Below, one piece after another: positions 1 to 10,935 of a stretch of 64,000 nucleotides of DNA. Origin of the DNA: Diogma glabrata (lineage: Eukaryota > Arthropoda > Insecta > Diptera > Cylindrotomidae); assembly GCA_963693315.1 (NCBI GenBank), contig OY856188.1, positions 195,062,322-195,126,321 on the forward strand, read 5' to 3'. Below the pieces are notes generated by a model. That model had not been told where the DNA came from, ran no database searches, and saw only the letters and a list, made by a program, of their open reading frames with translations. The translations under genes and the position numbers were made by a program. The first letter of the stretch is position 1; each line of letters opens with the position of its first letter.

Positions 1-1705
1 GGTAGATAAAATTGATAAAACTGAAGGTTGATCACTATTAAGATTTAAAATCGTAGATTCAGATTCAGCAAAATTATTTCTGTATCGTTATTTTGTTTCA
101 TATGCAAAGAGTTTTTTTTTAATTAATTCCGTACATTTATGGCGGCGGATTTAATTAATAATCATATTAAATATTACGGTGATGGACGTGTCTATTGTGA
201 TAATGAAAAAAACGAAAGTCGACTGCATCGGTTGACATTCGAAACCAAACTTCTCTAAAGGTCCTTTAAGGGTCGTACCTCTAAGGGTCGTTTATTTATT
301 TCTCCACTTCACAGCCCGTGCGTTATAGTTATTCTCAATTATAGAGAAATTGGACATCTGACATCTCCTATAGTCGGATTAGTGTATTCTGATATTCGTC
401 CAGTGAAGTGCTAGGAGGAATGTAAAAACTGTTGTAGCAGCATTTTTTTCGGTTCAAATTAAAGAGCATTACAGACCTCGATGGCAGTTTAGCTCGTGCT
501 GTCTTCCAGTTTGTTGCAATTTGGCAGCAGCGGTTCTCTATTCCTATGCACTCAATTATTGCTAGTATAGATCAACTTTAGTTAAAGTAGCAGTTCTTCT
601 CTAACTGTCTGTCTTATCTTAGGGACACAATTTTAGTTCAGGATAACTTCTAGTTACCGATATTATTTAACCGATGCTATCTTCGAGTGTTTATTTTCCA
701 TGTAACCTCAAATTGATGTTGTCGTTTTTGATACTTTGTTCAATTTTAGTCGTTTAATCCGTCTTTTATTACCTTAATACCATCATCAACCGTATAATCC
801 GTCTATAAATTAGCGATCATATGCAGGACACTTTCGGAATCAAAAGCTACCGTCGTAAAGGTAAAACGCCTTCGTAATATTATAGCGACTAACCAAAACT
901 TGTTCAGGCATGTAGGATAACCGAGCTACTGGACTGTGGTTATAGGTCTAAATGTATTAAAATTTAACAAGGAAAGTAGAAACTGGTCATATTCGTTGAA
1001 TTTTATCGTAGAACTACCGGCACTACTATTCGTTATTTTTGTATACTTCCACTAATATCTTTTCATTTAAATAAACTCACTAAACGAACTTCTCGAATTT
1101 TTCAATATTCTTCCTAAAGGCACCATTTTCTACTCAAACAAAATTAACGTCGATTACAATATGTAGAATCAAGAAATTCATCTAATTAATTGTTTTTTTC
1201 AATATAATTTCTTTTCAATGTTTCAATTTCTTGTTATTATTCCCTGTAATCATATTTATCTATAATTTATCTTATCAATTTTACTATAAATCACCTAAAA
1301 ATCGTAAAACCAACAAAAATAGAAAACTGATTACCTTAAATCAACGTAAACATACGATGTTTATTTTGTTTTGTGTTTTGTGATTTAAATTTGTAATATT
1401 GAATTTTTCACAAACTTAATTTAATTGATAATAATAATTTCAAAAACCACAACAACAAGAATCCAAAGAAAATCTGTGAAGAAAAAACCATTTTGCTGTT
1501 TTGTTTTTGGAAGTTATTGGAAACAATTGTGTCTAGGATAAGTTGTATAAGTTCATTTTAGAAAATTTTGGCGCTGATGTTGTTTAAAAGATTTTTACTT
1601 TATAACAATGAACAAAATTAAATTGTTGAATAGAAGAAAAACAATATCGTAAGTTGATTTCTGAATGTTAATGATTAATTTATTTGATTTTTCTTATAAT
1701 TTTAG
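1..1705. other. AT-rich stretch with no recognised gene
   Basis: No exon, RNA gene or transposon could be supported here. The stretch from about 240 to 1060 is less AT-rich and may be an old repeat, but no protein similarity was seen in any frame. The last part must be the intron feeding exon 1, because that exon starts after a clear 3' splice site at 1704-1705. Confidence 0.5.
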
Positions 1706-1800
1706 GTTAAGTACAAAACGACCGGTACCAAATGTGGCAGTTCGTAAACGTGAATTTGAATTAAAAGCGGAAAATTCAGATTGGCGAAAAACATCATCAG
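1706..1800 (+). CDS. Host gene exon 1 (internal exon)
   Basis: The exon follows TTATAATTTTAG and ends at a canonical GTATGT donor. It enters with one base completing a codon and leaves in phase 1. It encodes a charged segment beginning LSTKRPVPNVAVRKREFELK and ending DWRKTSSG. No domain is recognised. The open frame runs on upstream and downstream without coding character, so the splice sites define the exon rather than a start codon. Confidence 0.6.
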
Positions 1801-1872
1801 GTATGTTAACGATTCACCGAACACATAATACGTTCAATTTCTGTGATATATAAACAATAGGTTTTCATCTAG

Positions 1873-1929
1873 CAGTTCCTGTTGTAAAAAGAGAAACAAA
1901 ATCAATAAATTTAGATGAAATAAAAGAAG
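1873..1929 (+). CDS. Host gene exon 2 (57-bp microexon with tandem acceptor)
   Basis: This microexon lies between a pyrimidine-rich acceptor and a GTTAAG donor and was too short for ORF calling. It reads VPVVKRETKSINLDEIKE, in phase with exons 1 and 3 (phase 1 in, phase 1 out). The acceptor is AG-CAG, so splicing at 1872 or 1875 would include or skip one alanine codon. The flanking introns are 72 and 122 bp. Confidence 0.55.
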
Positions 1930-2051
1930 GTTAAGATATTATAACTTCATTTTTATATTGATGTTGTAATAAAATAACTAAAACAAAAAAATAATATCAT
2001 ATTTTATCTATAACTAAAATTTATTTTTTATTTTATTTGAAACAAACATAG

Positions 2052-2273
2052 AACATGATCAATCGAGTAGTTTTGATTCAACTTTGGAAAATTTAACTCG
2101 ACGTCCAGCTATTCGTGCTAGATCGTTATCAGCTGACTCTACTCGTGATCAAACAGTTAGAAGTGATCGTTCAACTATTCATAATTTCACTGATGATCAA
2201 TTATCAAGAGAATTTTCTCGGAAACAACCGTGTCGCCAAAATTCATATATTGAAGCGGTTCGACAAAGTGGAG
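2052..2273 (+). CDS. Host gene exon 3, Ser/Arg-rich segment
   Basis: The exon runs from acceptor ACAAACATAG to a perfect GTGAGT donor. It encodes 74 residues rich in Ser, Arg and Asp, including RRPAIRARSLSADSTRD and, near the end, RQNSYIEAVRQSGG. Basic Arg-x-x-Ser contexts such as RARSLS and RQNSY resemble kinase or 14-3-3 sites, which is inference only. The reading frame continues past the donor into foldback repeat sequence and must not be read as protein. Confidence 0.65.
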
Positions 2274-2303
2274 GTGAGTTTAAAATGTTTGTTGGTGTTG
2301 AAG

Positions 2304-2590
2304 GCATATATCGAAAAACTAACATCGAAAAATCAAATCGTCGAATCACCTGAAATCACAAAACCGAAAATTCATACCACCGAATATCATATCATCGAAA
2401 GTTCATTACGTCGAAAAGTCATAGCATCGAAAGATCACATCACCGAAAATCATGTAATCGAAAATTTGATTCACAAAATCGAAAAATTATACCATCGAAA
2501 TTCATAAAATCGAATAAAAAATAATATCATCGAAATATCATTACTTCGAAAATATTCGATGTAATGAATAAATCATTACATCGAAAAACA
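2304..2590. repeat. Degenerate ATCGAAAA tandem array, left foldback terminus
   Basis: About 18-20 diverged units of 14-16 bp share the core ATCGAAA followed by an A/T-rich spacer such as TCATACC. The reversed counterpart is at about 7140-7450. A third array stands alone at 26590-26770. Open frames rich in His-Arg-Lys-Ser over these arrays are artefacts of the repeat. Confidence 0.7.
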
Positions 2591-3108
2591 GGGTGTACTC
2601 TCCTCAGAGATAAAAATATTGTAAATTAAAATGTTAGATGTCAGTAGTATATGTTAATTGGGCAATGCGTTTAAAAATGTACATTTATTTGTGGATTTTT
2701 TTAAAATCAAAATTTTGTATGTCATTGGTGTGAACGAATGAAAAAACTAAATTCTGAATTTTTTATTTTATTGCTCTGAAGTGGAGTTATGTCGGCATGA
2801 CTTTTTAGTAATTTCTTTTGGTTTACATAGATAATATATTATGTGCTATCACATTTTGAAGATAAAGCTTTACGGTTCCAAACAGATTTCTCTACGTTTT
2901 TTTGAATATTACTATAGGGCTATTCTTTTGAAAATGCACATGTTTTATAGATTTTTTTTGAAAATGCCTAAACATTTGGTATGTTTGGTATTGACGAAAT
3001 TTGTATTGGCGAAAGCGAAAAAATAAATCAGGATTATTTTGGTTCTGAATAGTTATGAAATTTTGTTTTTTAGATACTACTGTCGATAAGAGCATAATGC
3101 GACAACAT

Positions 3109-4366
3109 TTACTTCGGTCTGAAAGACCCCTTTTTTTGTTGGCACGTTTTAGGTCATAACGATTATAACGCAAAAAAATGTCCGTCTGTCTGCCGGTCGG
3201 CCGTCCGATCTAGAAAACGTTGGAGCGATTTCAAAAATTTTTTTTCTTAGAAGAGCTGAAAGGACGATGTGTTCGATAGCTGTACCAGAAGTGTGTGTCT
3301 AAAAATCATGAAGTGTGTCAAAACACGAAAATTAGCATATTTCTTGCTTAAAAAACGTCCATACGAGTAGTAACATTGAATGTGGAGAAATCTTGATGGT
3401 TGGCATTGGTATGTGAGACCAGGCCCTTGATTATTGTATTATAAGTGTTTAAAAAAAATACTGTCAAGTGTGTCAAAAGAACGGTTTCCATTTATTTTTT
3501 AACCCAATTTTTGGGAAAAAAATTAAATTAAGTATGTATGTAATTATTTGAATGACATGAAATACTGAACATGAAATCGGACATAGAATATGTTCGTATC
3601 CAGTTTCAACTCCTCCCAACTTATAGGAATATTTGGGAAATATTAAGTTTTTGCAGATTGAATTTCGTTTTAAAAAAAAAATTGTTATTATGAGGGAGAT
3701 ATTTTTTTTGTAATCTTTTTGTGTGATTCCACGACTTCTGAATAACAGGAACAGTTGGAAAATAAGTTTGAATTTATGATTATGTTATAATTTTTGCAAT
3801 ATTTTTAGAATTTTGAAATTTCAATCTTTGATTTTGGATTAATTTTTGGAAAATTTGTAGAATTTAGAAAAAAGTTTTATTTTTGATTTTATTATAATTT
3901 TTGGAATATTTTTAGAATTTAGAAAAAAAGTTTGTATTTGTATTTCGTAATATTTTTAGAATTTTGAAAATAGTTTCAATTTTTGATTTTGTAATATTGT
4001 AATAATTTTTGGATTGTTTAGAATTTTGAAAAAGTTTAAATTTTTGATTTTATTACAATTTTTGGAATATTTTTAAATTTTGAAAAAAAAAAATTAAATT
4101 TTTGATTTTTTTATAATTTTTAGAAATTTTCGGATTTTTGAAAAAAGTGTGAATTGTTCATTTTGTAAAATTCTCTTGAATATTTTTGGAATTTTGAAGA
4201 AAGTTGGAATTTTTGATTTTATTATAATATTTGGAATTTATTTAAATCAATTCAATCAGGCTTCTTTTTACCGGCAATGTATTATTTATGTTTCGTGTTA
4301 GTTTTGTAAAATACTTCTACACAGAGATAAAATTGTAATTTTACACAGTTTAATGTTTAATATATC
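3109..4366 (+). repeat. Family X copy a (in left foldback arm)
   Basis: It begins TTACTTCGGTCTGAAAGACC, the same end as the copies at 31724, 48770 (reversed) and 6600 (reversed). The body is non-coding and made of degenerate 55-65 bp tandem units of the type TTTTTGATTTTATTATAATT, then GGAATATTTTTAGAATTTTG. It is cut off at the MITE near 4366, before the other family end. Confidence 0.6.
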
Positions 4367-4624
4367 GTCGGCTCTAAAGCATTTACGTGTAACTACATTT
4401 TGGAAAATAGACATGAAGCACAAAAAACGATTTATTGTGATTCTAAACTAGCTTGAAAATAAAAATTTTTATCAATAAATAAAAAAAAAACTATTTCTTT
4501 TTATAAATTGGTAGTAATTTTTTGTTAAAGCTTGTTTAGAATCGCAATAAATCATTTTCTGAGCTTTCTTTCCATTTTTCTAAAATATAGCTACACGTAA
4601 ATGCTTTGTAGCCGACGATATATC
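4362..4624. mobile_element. MITE with ~100-bp terminal inverted repeats
   Basis: The outer sequence ATATCGTCGGCT...AAAGCATTTACGTGTA on the left returns reversed at 4580-4622 as TACACGTAAATGCTTTGTAGCCGACGATAT. Inner arms also pair (GATTTATTGTGATTCTAAAC with GTTTAGAATCGCAATAAATC). The total is about 260 bp with no coding capacity. It lies between family X sequence and a Penelope-like fragment inside the foldback loop. Confidence 0.6.
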
Positions 4625-5395
4625 GCTGGCCATATCGTTGTTAATTTCTTTGATAAGCTCTAAATATGCTCGTGAATTATTGTAGTTGTTTTTCAAATAG
4701 TAGGCTGCAACGTCATAACTCTTAACTCTTGTAAATTTTATTTTTGTAAGGTGTTCTCGTTTGGTGTTTTTCAATTTTCTGTTGTGAAAGACCTATATCA
4801 CAATCGTTGCAGGATATTTTATAGACCTGGTTTCTCATTTGGATCACTTTGGATTTTTGGTTTTGAGATTAAATTTTGAACTTGTGTTGACTTTTATTAA
4901 CAAGGCTAATGTTAGAGCTCTTAAATATCTTTTTTAGTGTATGACTGACTGCATGATTGAATGGAACAGACGCTTTACATAAGCTTTCTTTTTTATCACC
5001 TTTTAACGTCGTAATTCCTTTTAACTTCGCTTTCGAAAGTTTTTTCTTGCATATTTTATCAATGGAACTACTCCAGCTGTATCCATTTTATCGTGCTATT
5101 ATTTTAATATTTCCCAGTTCCTTGAGATGGTTTGTATATGATAGTGGTATTGAACATAATCTATGGATATAAATGAAAAGCAGCTAATTTGTCTTGTTGG
5201 CAGTGATAAGAATCAGTTGGGGATATTTTACTCATTGATGGTTAATTACCGGAATATTTCGAACTCTATTTTTTTATTATTTCTTGTCACTATACCAGGA
5301 ATGAAATTGTTTTGTTGACTTCTGTTTCGTGAGTGAATTTTATGCTATTTAGATTTCCTCTTTTGAATTTTCTTTTATTTTGGCAAAAACGTCGA
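4625..5395 (-). pseudogene. Penelope-like element fragment: RT thumb and GIY-YIG start (decayed)
   Basis: On the minus strand, with frameshifts and stops, the translation follows the C-terminal half of Penelope-like reverse transcriptases. The order is NSIKFTHETEVNKTISFL (near 5390-5330), KKIEFEIF, DSYHCQQDKLAAFHSYIHRL, PLSYTNHLKELGNIKIIA, LKKIFKSSNISLVNK and finally QVYKISCNDCD. The last motif is the conserved entry to the GIY-YIG endonuclease; the YIG is degraded. The frame 4580-4774 (64 codons) is part of the remaining endonuclease sequence. A second copy is at 24898-25320. Family assignment is from motif order; the gene is dead. Confidence 0.65.
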
Positions 5396-5775
5396 CCACG
5401 TAACGCTACTAAACACGTGGCAAATGTTTGTATTTTACTCTAAGGTTTATTTCAATATTTATTTTCTGTTTAGAAATGTATTATAAAACTAACACAAAAC
5501 GATTGTGTTGTGGGAAAACTATCATAATTAATTCATAACAGACCGATCATAAATGTTAAAACATATATGAATGATGCGCAACGAGGATTAACTCAGGTAA
5601 ATTTCTCAAATACTCGCCATTTAGAAATCAACAATTTTAACTTTGTGGAAGCGTGTCACATAATCAAGGAATAACACACTTCATTTATACAAGTACATTT
5701 AGTTTTGTTCTGAATTTTTTTTAAGCAAATTTGATTTTTCTCCTTTTATTTTATGACATTACAAATTTAAATAAT
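5396..5775. other. Remainder of foldback loop
   Basis: AT-rich sequence between the Penelope-like fragment and the right foldback arm. It contains a short stretch, AAAACTAACACAAAACG near 5485-5500, that recurs in family X. No gene is supported. Confidence 0.4.
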
Positions 5776-6600
5776 AAAATATGAAGGGGCTGAAATCTCA
5801 AGGCTTTGAGATATCATTACTTGGGTTTGTGTTAAGGATTTTTATATAGTTTTCACTAAAAGGTTTGTACGATGACATTGTTTTTTGTTTTGGCCATATA
5901 TTAAACATTAAACTCTGTGTAAAATTACAATTTTATCACTGTGTAGGTAGAAGTTTATTACAAAACTAACACAAAACATAAAAAATACATTGCCGGAAAA
6001 AAAGAAGCCTGATTGAATTGATTTTAAAAATTCCAAATATCATAATAAAATCAAAAATTCCAACTTTCTTCAAAATTCCAAAAATATTCAAGAGAATATT
6101 ACAAAATGAACAATTCAAACTTTTTTCAAAAATCCTGAAATTTTTAAAAATTATAATAAAATCAAAAATTTAAAATTTTTCAAAATTCTAAACAGTCCAA
6201 AAATTATTTCAAAATAAAAAAATTGAAACTTTTTTCAAAATTCCAAACATATTGTAAAAATTAAAACAAAATCAAAAATTCAAACTTTTTCGAAAATTCT
6301 AAAAATTTTAATGAAACCAAAAATTCCCATTTTCTTCAAAATTTCAAACATATTCAAGCGAATATTACAAAATCAAAAATTGAAACTATTTTCAAAATTC
6401 TAAAGATATTGCAAAAATTTTAACAAACTCAAAAAACACATCGTCCTTTCGGCTCTTCTAAGAATAAACAATTTTAAAATCGCTCCAACGTTTTCTAGAT
6501 TGGACTGCCGACTGGCAGACAGATGGACATTTTTTTTGCGATATAATTTTTATGACCCAAAACGTGCCAACAAAAGTAGGGGTCTTTCAGATCGAAGTAA
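5776..6600 (-). repeat. Family X copy b (in right foldback arm)
   Basis: Inverted relative to copy a. It starts with the other family end, AAAATATGAAGGGGCTGAAA, runs through degenerate TTCCAAAAATATT-type units and ends ...TTTCAGATCGAAGTAA at 6600. The body is shorter than in the other copies, so it carries internal deletions. Having both family ends, it shows that copy a was truncated. Confidence 0.6.
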
Positions 6601-7139
6601 ATGTTGTACGCATTATGTTATTATCGACAGTAGTATGTAAAAAACAAAATTTCATAACTATTTAGAACCAAAAAAATCCTGATTTATTTCTTCGCTTTCG
6701 TGTATTGGCGATTTCGTCAATACCAAACATACCAAATGTTTAGGCATTTTCAAAAAAAATCTATAAAACATGTGCATTTTCAAAAGAATGGCCCTATAGT
6801 AATATTCAAAAAAACGTAGAGAAATCTGTTTGGAACCGTAAAACTTTATCTTAATAAAATATGATAGCACATAATATATTATCTATGTAAACCAAAAGAA
6901 ATTACTAAAACGTCATTCCGGGAGTCATATAACTCCATTTCAGAGCAATAAAATAAAAAATTCAGAATTCAGTTTTTTCCAATTCGTTCACACTTCACAC
7001 CAATGACATACAAAATTTTGATTTTAAAAAAAATCTACAAATAAATGTACATTTTCAAACAAATTGCCCAATTAACATATCCTGCTGACATCTAACATTT
7101 TAATTTACAAAATTTTTATCTGTGAGAAGAGTACACCCT

Positions 7140-7450
7140 GTTTTTCGATGATATGATTTATTCATTACATCGAATATTTTCGATATAATGATATTTCGAT
7201 GGTATGATTTTTTTTCGATTTTCAATGGTATGATTTTTCGATGGTATAATATTTTCAGTATCTCGAAAAAAATTCGGTGTAATGATGTTTCGATGCAATG
7301 ACTTTTCGACAATGTGAACTTTCGGTATTATGATTTTCGATGTTGCGATTTTCGGTTGTATGATTTTTCGATGGTATGATTTTTATTTTTCAATTTATTG
7401 CTATTTTTCGATGAAACGATTTTCGATGGTATTATTTTTCGATGATATGG
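7140..7450. repeat. Degenerate TTTTCGATGGTATGAT array, right foldback terminus
   Basis: Reverse-complement counterpart of the array at 2304-2590. It ends ...TTTTTCGATGATATGG at 7450, exactly the sequence that ends the solo array at 26770. Beyond that point the two loci differ, which fixes this as the element boundary. Confidence 0.7.
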
Positions 7451-7833
7451 CACGATCCGATCGAAAATGTTGTATTCAACAGATTTAGATTTAAACGTAG
7501 ATATTTAGAAAACAGTTTTGCACAATATTTCTGCTGACACTAAATAATTTTAAATGTAGGCTTTCTAAATAAAAGGATTTATAGCCAACGATCCAAATCA
7601 ATTTGAAATAATCGAATCGACCAATTAAAAATATTTTCTAGTTTGAAAAGTGGATGTATTCCATTATTTCTTTTCGTTTAGTTAAAAAAATCAAAATAGA
7701 TAATATTTTTGTCCTGATTTATATTCATCTAACACAAATAAATTTCAAAAACTAACGATGAAAAGGAGAAGAAAATCCAATCCAATACTATTCAAAATTT
7801 CATATATTTTCCTATTTTCATCATTTTATCTAG

Positions 7834-8205
7834 TATTCACTTCACCACATCAAGATTACCAACAATTTCAAGATAACGATCACAATAATTTTAATAATAA
7901 TATAAATAATAGTTTCAATGATATGATCGTGATATCAAGAAAGCAACAACAACAAGATAATACAGTAACACAACAACAAAAACAATCAAATCGAAATCAA
8001 ACAATATTTACAGGTGTCCGTTTACATAGTGATCCAAATATATTAATTGATATATCAGAAATTAATGCATTAAAAAAATTTAGCGAACCAATGGAAATTG
8101 TTGCATATAAAGAAGATGAAATCATAAAATCACAAACATCAACAATAATATCGGGGAATAGGGTCAATGGTCAAGCGAAAAGACCAACAACTTTGAATTT
8201 ATCAG
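7834..8205 (+). CDS. Host gene exon 4, Asn/Gln-rich
   Basis: The acceptor is strongly pyrimidine-rich (TTTTCATCATTTTATCTAG) and the exon enters in phase 1, as exon 3 requires. It encodes about 124 residues: a low-complexity start with QQFQDNDHNNFNNN and QQQQ runs, then a more ordinary part with TGVRLHSDPNILIDISE and EPMEIVAYKEDEII. It ends at TCAG/GTCTTG, a weak donor whose phase fits exon 5. The upstream ATG at 7758 is in the same frame, but the hydrophobic peptide it would start is the translated polypyrimidine tract. Confidence 0.6.
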
Positions 8206-8522
8206 GTCTTGAAATAATTTTTGTTCTTATGCTTGAAGTTTCAAAAAATATTCCCAAAAACTAAAAACCAAAACCCAAAAAATATATATATATAATTTTT
8301 TTTTATATTATTACTAATCCAAGCTTTTGAAATTAAAAATTATTAATACAAACGAAATAATTTTATTAGTTTAGGAAAAAATTAACACAAAAACAATACA
8401 TTAGTAACTAAAAGTAGAAAGCGTTGGATGATTTACTAATTTCATATTTTAATTAAAAAATATAAATTAAATTAATTTGTTGTATAATGTAATGTTTTAT
8501 GTAATTTTGTTTTTGTTCATAG
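8206..8522 (+). other. Intron 4 (317 bp)
   Basis: AT-rich intron with an ATATATATA run near 8282. It ends GTTCATAG before exon 5. Nothing else is seen. Confidence 0.5.
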
Positions 8523-8727
8523 AAACAACACAAGTTGTTAGAAGACAAAAACCGGTCGATGAAGAGGATGATGAACGACCAATGCGACGGGTTTCGTATT
8601 TGCGTGCAACAGCAAATGAAAATGCATTACAACTTGATAGTGAGGTAGATATGGATCAGAGTCCTGGTTCGTTACCTCCAGATACACCAGATCAAGATGA
8701 ACCAGCATCATTGCAGGCATTGAGAAG
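8523..8727 (+). CDS. Host gene exon 5 with RRVSYLRAT motif
   Basis: The exon lies between TTTGTTCATAG and a GTGAGA donor, phase 1 in and phase 2 out. It encodes 68 residues beginning TTQVVRRQKPVDEEDDERP, then MRRVSYLRATANENALQLD and an acidic, proline-containing tail (DQSPGSLPPDTPDQDEPAS). The Arg-Arg-x-Ser-Tyr-Leu motif is the most conserved-looking part outside the PH domain and is the second reason for suggesting ARHGAP21/23. Codon use is coding-like, in contrast to the flanks. Confidence 0.7.
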
Positions 8728-9380
8728 GTGAGAACAACTTTTATTTTGAGTGATTTATGTTGATGATTATGGGGACAAAGTTATACGGAAAGACACATTT
8801 CAAAATGTTAAAGTTCACATTCTAAGCTTCTAAGCTTAAATCTTTATTTAAATCTTCATTCCCAATTTTCATTTTATATGCTGTAAAATTATTACACAAT
8901 CTAATTGAATTCAACTAATTTTTAACTTTAACTAGTGAATTTGAAATACAAAGTTTTAAATTCCACATGTCAATTTGCAAAATTTATATATAAATTCATA
9001 ATTCCAAACTTTGAACTCCAAATTCTAAATTTGAAACCTGAAACCAAAATTTGCGATTCTATTTGCAAAACTTAGTACATTTCACAATTCGAATATCAAA
9101 TTGCCGATTTCATAAAATGTCAAATTTCTCTAATTTAAACCTAATTTATATTTGAACTGTAAAATCTCGTTTTAAACTTCAAATTCCAACTCCTCCCAGC
9201 AAAACCGTATCAACTCCAAAATCTTGATTTTAAATCCATAACTCTCCTTAACCCAATCGAGACAGAAACGTGATCTTAAATGCATGCCAATATCAAACAT
9301 TTTTGTGATTTGTTCTCAAAGTTTTTGTTTTGTAAAAAATCAACAAAAATATTAATTTCTCATCATCACACGACTATTAG
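8728..9380 (+). other. Intron 5 (653 bp), AAATTC-rich
   Basis: Most of the intron (8800-9240) is cryptically simple: variants of AAATTCCAAA, TTTGAAATTC and related words recur with no fixed period. It resembles 10490-10900 in intron 6. No gene seen. Confidence 0.45.
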
Positions 9381-9563
9381 CGCCCATCGACCATGGCGTA
9401 GACCACGATTTACAACCGATATACAACCACTACGTAAAATTTTTGAAGAATCGCCACCAGACGTTTATATTCCACCATTAAGTGATGCACAACTTCAACA
9501 ACAACAAGCTACTGCAATTTTTGCAGCAACAACCGTTGGAAAGAATTTGCCAAGTCCTTTAAG
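9381..9563 (+). CDS. Host gene exon 6
   Basis: The exon lies between CGACTATTAG and an AAG/GTGCAC donor, phase 2 in and phase 2 out. It encodes 61 residues: AHRPWRRPRFTTDIQPLRKI, then FEESPPDVYIPPLSDAQLQQ and QATAIFAATTVGKNLPSPL. Proline and glutamine clusters suggest a linker. No domain is recognised. Confidence 0.65.
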
Positions 9564-10489
9564 GTGCACTATTTTGTTATTGTAATTAACCATCTATATG
9601 TGTTTGTGCGTTGTATTTCATATCTAACAAATTTTATTAATATGTGTTCATAGATAGACTGCATATGTTGCACGGTTGTTAATTGTTTTGTTTTTGTGAT
9701 TGTTAGATTAAAGTTGTCGGTCATTAGATGTTTCATATTGTTACTGAATTGATAGAAAATTTTAAATAAGACAAATGGATTCTAATCAATCGAACAAGCC
9801 CTATATGTTCTTACAATTAAATATGGGTAATTAGTAATTACTAATAATTAATTTGTTCAATGTTCGAAAAGTATGAAAATATAATTAAATGAATGTCGAA
9901 TTATTCTTGGTATTGTTTTTTATACTAAAAATAAAAATATTAAAATTAATTATTTTTAGAATTATCATTTGTGATTAACTGAAATTATAATTTTTAATAT
10001 TTTTAATTTCAATTAGTTAGTTTTGTGCGATGCGAAAGTGATAAAATAATTTTGTATAAAACGCATTAATTTAATTCAAGTTGATAAAACAAATTAATTT
10101 ATAATGGATGAAACCTGGAATTTCACCAATGATGATAGGTAATCGTAAATTAGAATATTTGTTCGTTTCTCCCTGATAGAAAACATTATCACCAGTGGGT
10201 GTGGTGTGTTAACTGAATTTCCTTCAATTTTATTATTCGACTTTGTAGTGCGATTACTTTTCTTTTTATCCGTTCTATTTAACATTGCTGTATTTTAATG
10301 TTTGTAATTTTGTCATCTTTAACAAACTTTATTCCATCAAATTAATTATTTTAAATCTTAAGAATAATATTACAAATTACTTAAGAAGGTAACTATTAGT
10401 CGTGATAACGATAAATTTAGTTTAATTTTAAAATTATATTACATTATTAATTATAAATGAAAGAATAAATTGTGAATTTTAGTAGATTT
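9564..10489 (+). other. First part of intron 6
   Basis: AT-rich intron sequence with no recognisable repeat or gene. It joins the cryptically simple region before the heptamer array. Confidence 0.4.
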
Positions 10490-10935
10490 CCAAAATTCAA
10501 ATTCAAAACATTAAATATCAAACTACAAACTAAACTCTAAATTGGAAAATTAAAAATCCGAATTTCAAATGAGAAATTTTTTTTCTCTCTTTAAACTCTA
10601 AAATTCGTATACAAATTCTAGTTTTAAACTATAAAAAATTAAAAATTCTGATTTTTACTTCAAAATTCTGAATTCAAAACTTCAAAATTAAAAGTTCACA
10701 ATTCAAATTAAGAATTTTTTTAGTTTTCGTGTTCGAATTTGAAAAGTTCGATTCCATACTATTTCAAATTTAATATTCCACATTTCATATTCCACATGCC
10801 ATATTCTATTTTGGAATTTTTATTTTTCGTTTTCCACTTTTTAGATTTCAAATCCCATATCTCATATCTCATATTCCATTTTTGATTTTTCATTTTCCAT
10901 TTTCCACATTTAATTTTCCAAATTCATATTCTATG
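10490..10935. repeat. Cryptically simple AAATTC/CATATTCC region
   Basis: Sequence drifts from AAATTC-type words (10490-10720) to CATATTCC and CATATCTC words (10770-10935) just before the pure array. It looks like the decayed edge of the array or the seed from which it expanded. Confidence 0.6.

Larger units (their letters stand above)
2304..7450. mobile_element. Foldback-like element with long inverted arms (intron 3)
   Basis: The left arm (about 2304-4366) and right arm (about 5890-7450) are inverted copies with many mismatches and indels. For example, the stretch from CAGGGTGTACTC through GTTAGATGTCAG at 2590-2642 returns reversed at 7083-7142. The outer ends are degenerate tandem repeats around ATCGAAAAATCATACC, the Foldback layout of long inverted repeats made partly of short tandem repeats. 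Each arm contains a family X copy. The loop holds a MITE and a Penelope-like fragment. No transposase is visible. The left end starts about 30 bp after the exon 3 donor. No target duplication was identified. Confidence 0.6.

Noticed and set aside
2115..2507. 130-codon ORF overlapping exon 3
   Set aside because: Wrong frame for exon 3; it runs into the foldback terminal repeat.
3109..4366. Helitron, suggested by the small GGTCT...AGACC palindrome at one end of family X
   Set aside because: No CTRR end, no TC start and no insertion between A and T could be shown; the superfamily is left open.
4580..4774. 64-codon ORF as a stand-alone gene
   Set aside because: It continues the decayed Penelope-like endonuclease and is cut by a MITE.
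7758..8264. Secreted protein starting at the ATG at 7758 with a signal-peptide-like segment
   Set aside because: The hydrophobic segment is the translated polypyrimidine tract of the exon 4 acceptor. The splice phase from exon 3 fits entry at 7834.
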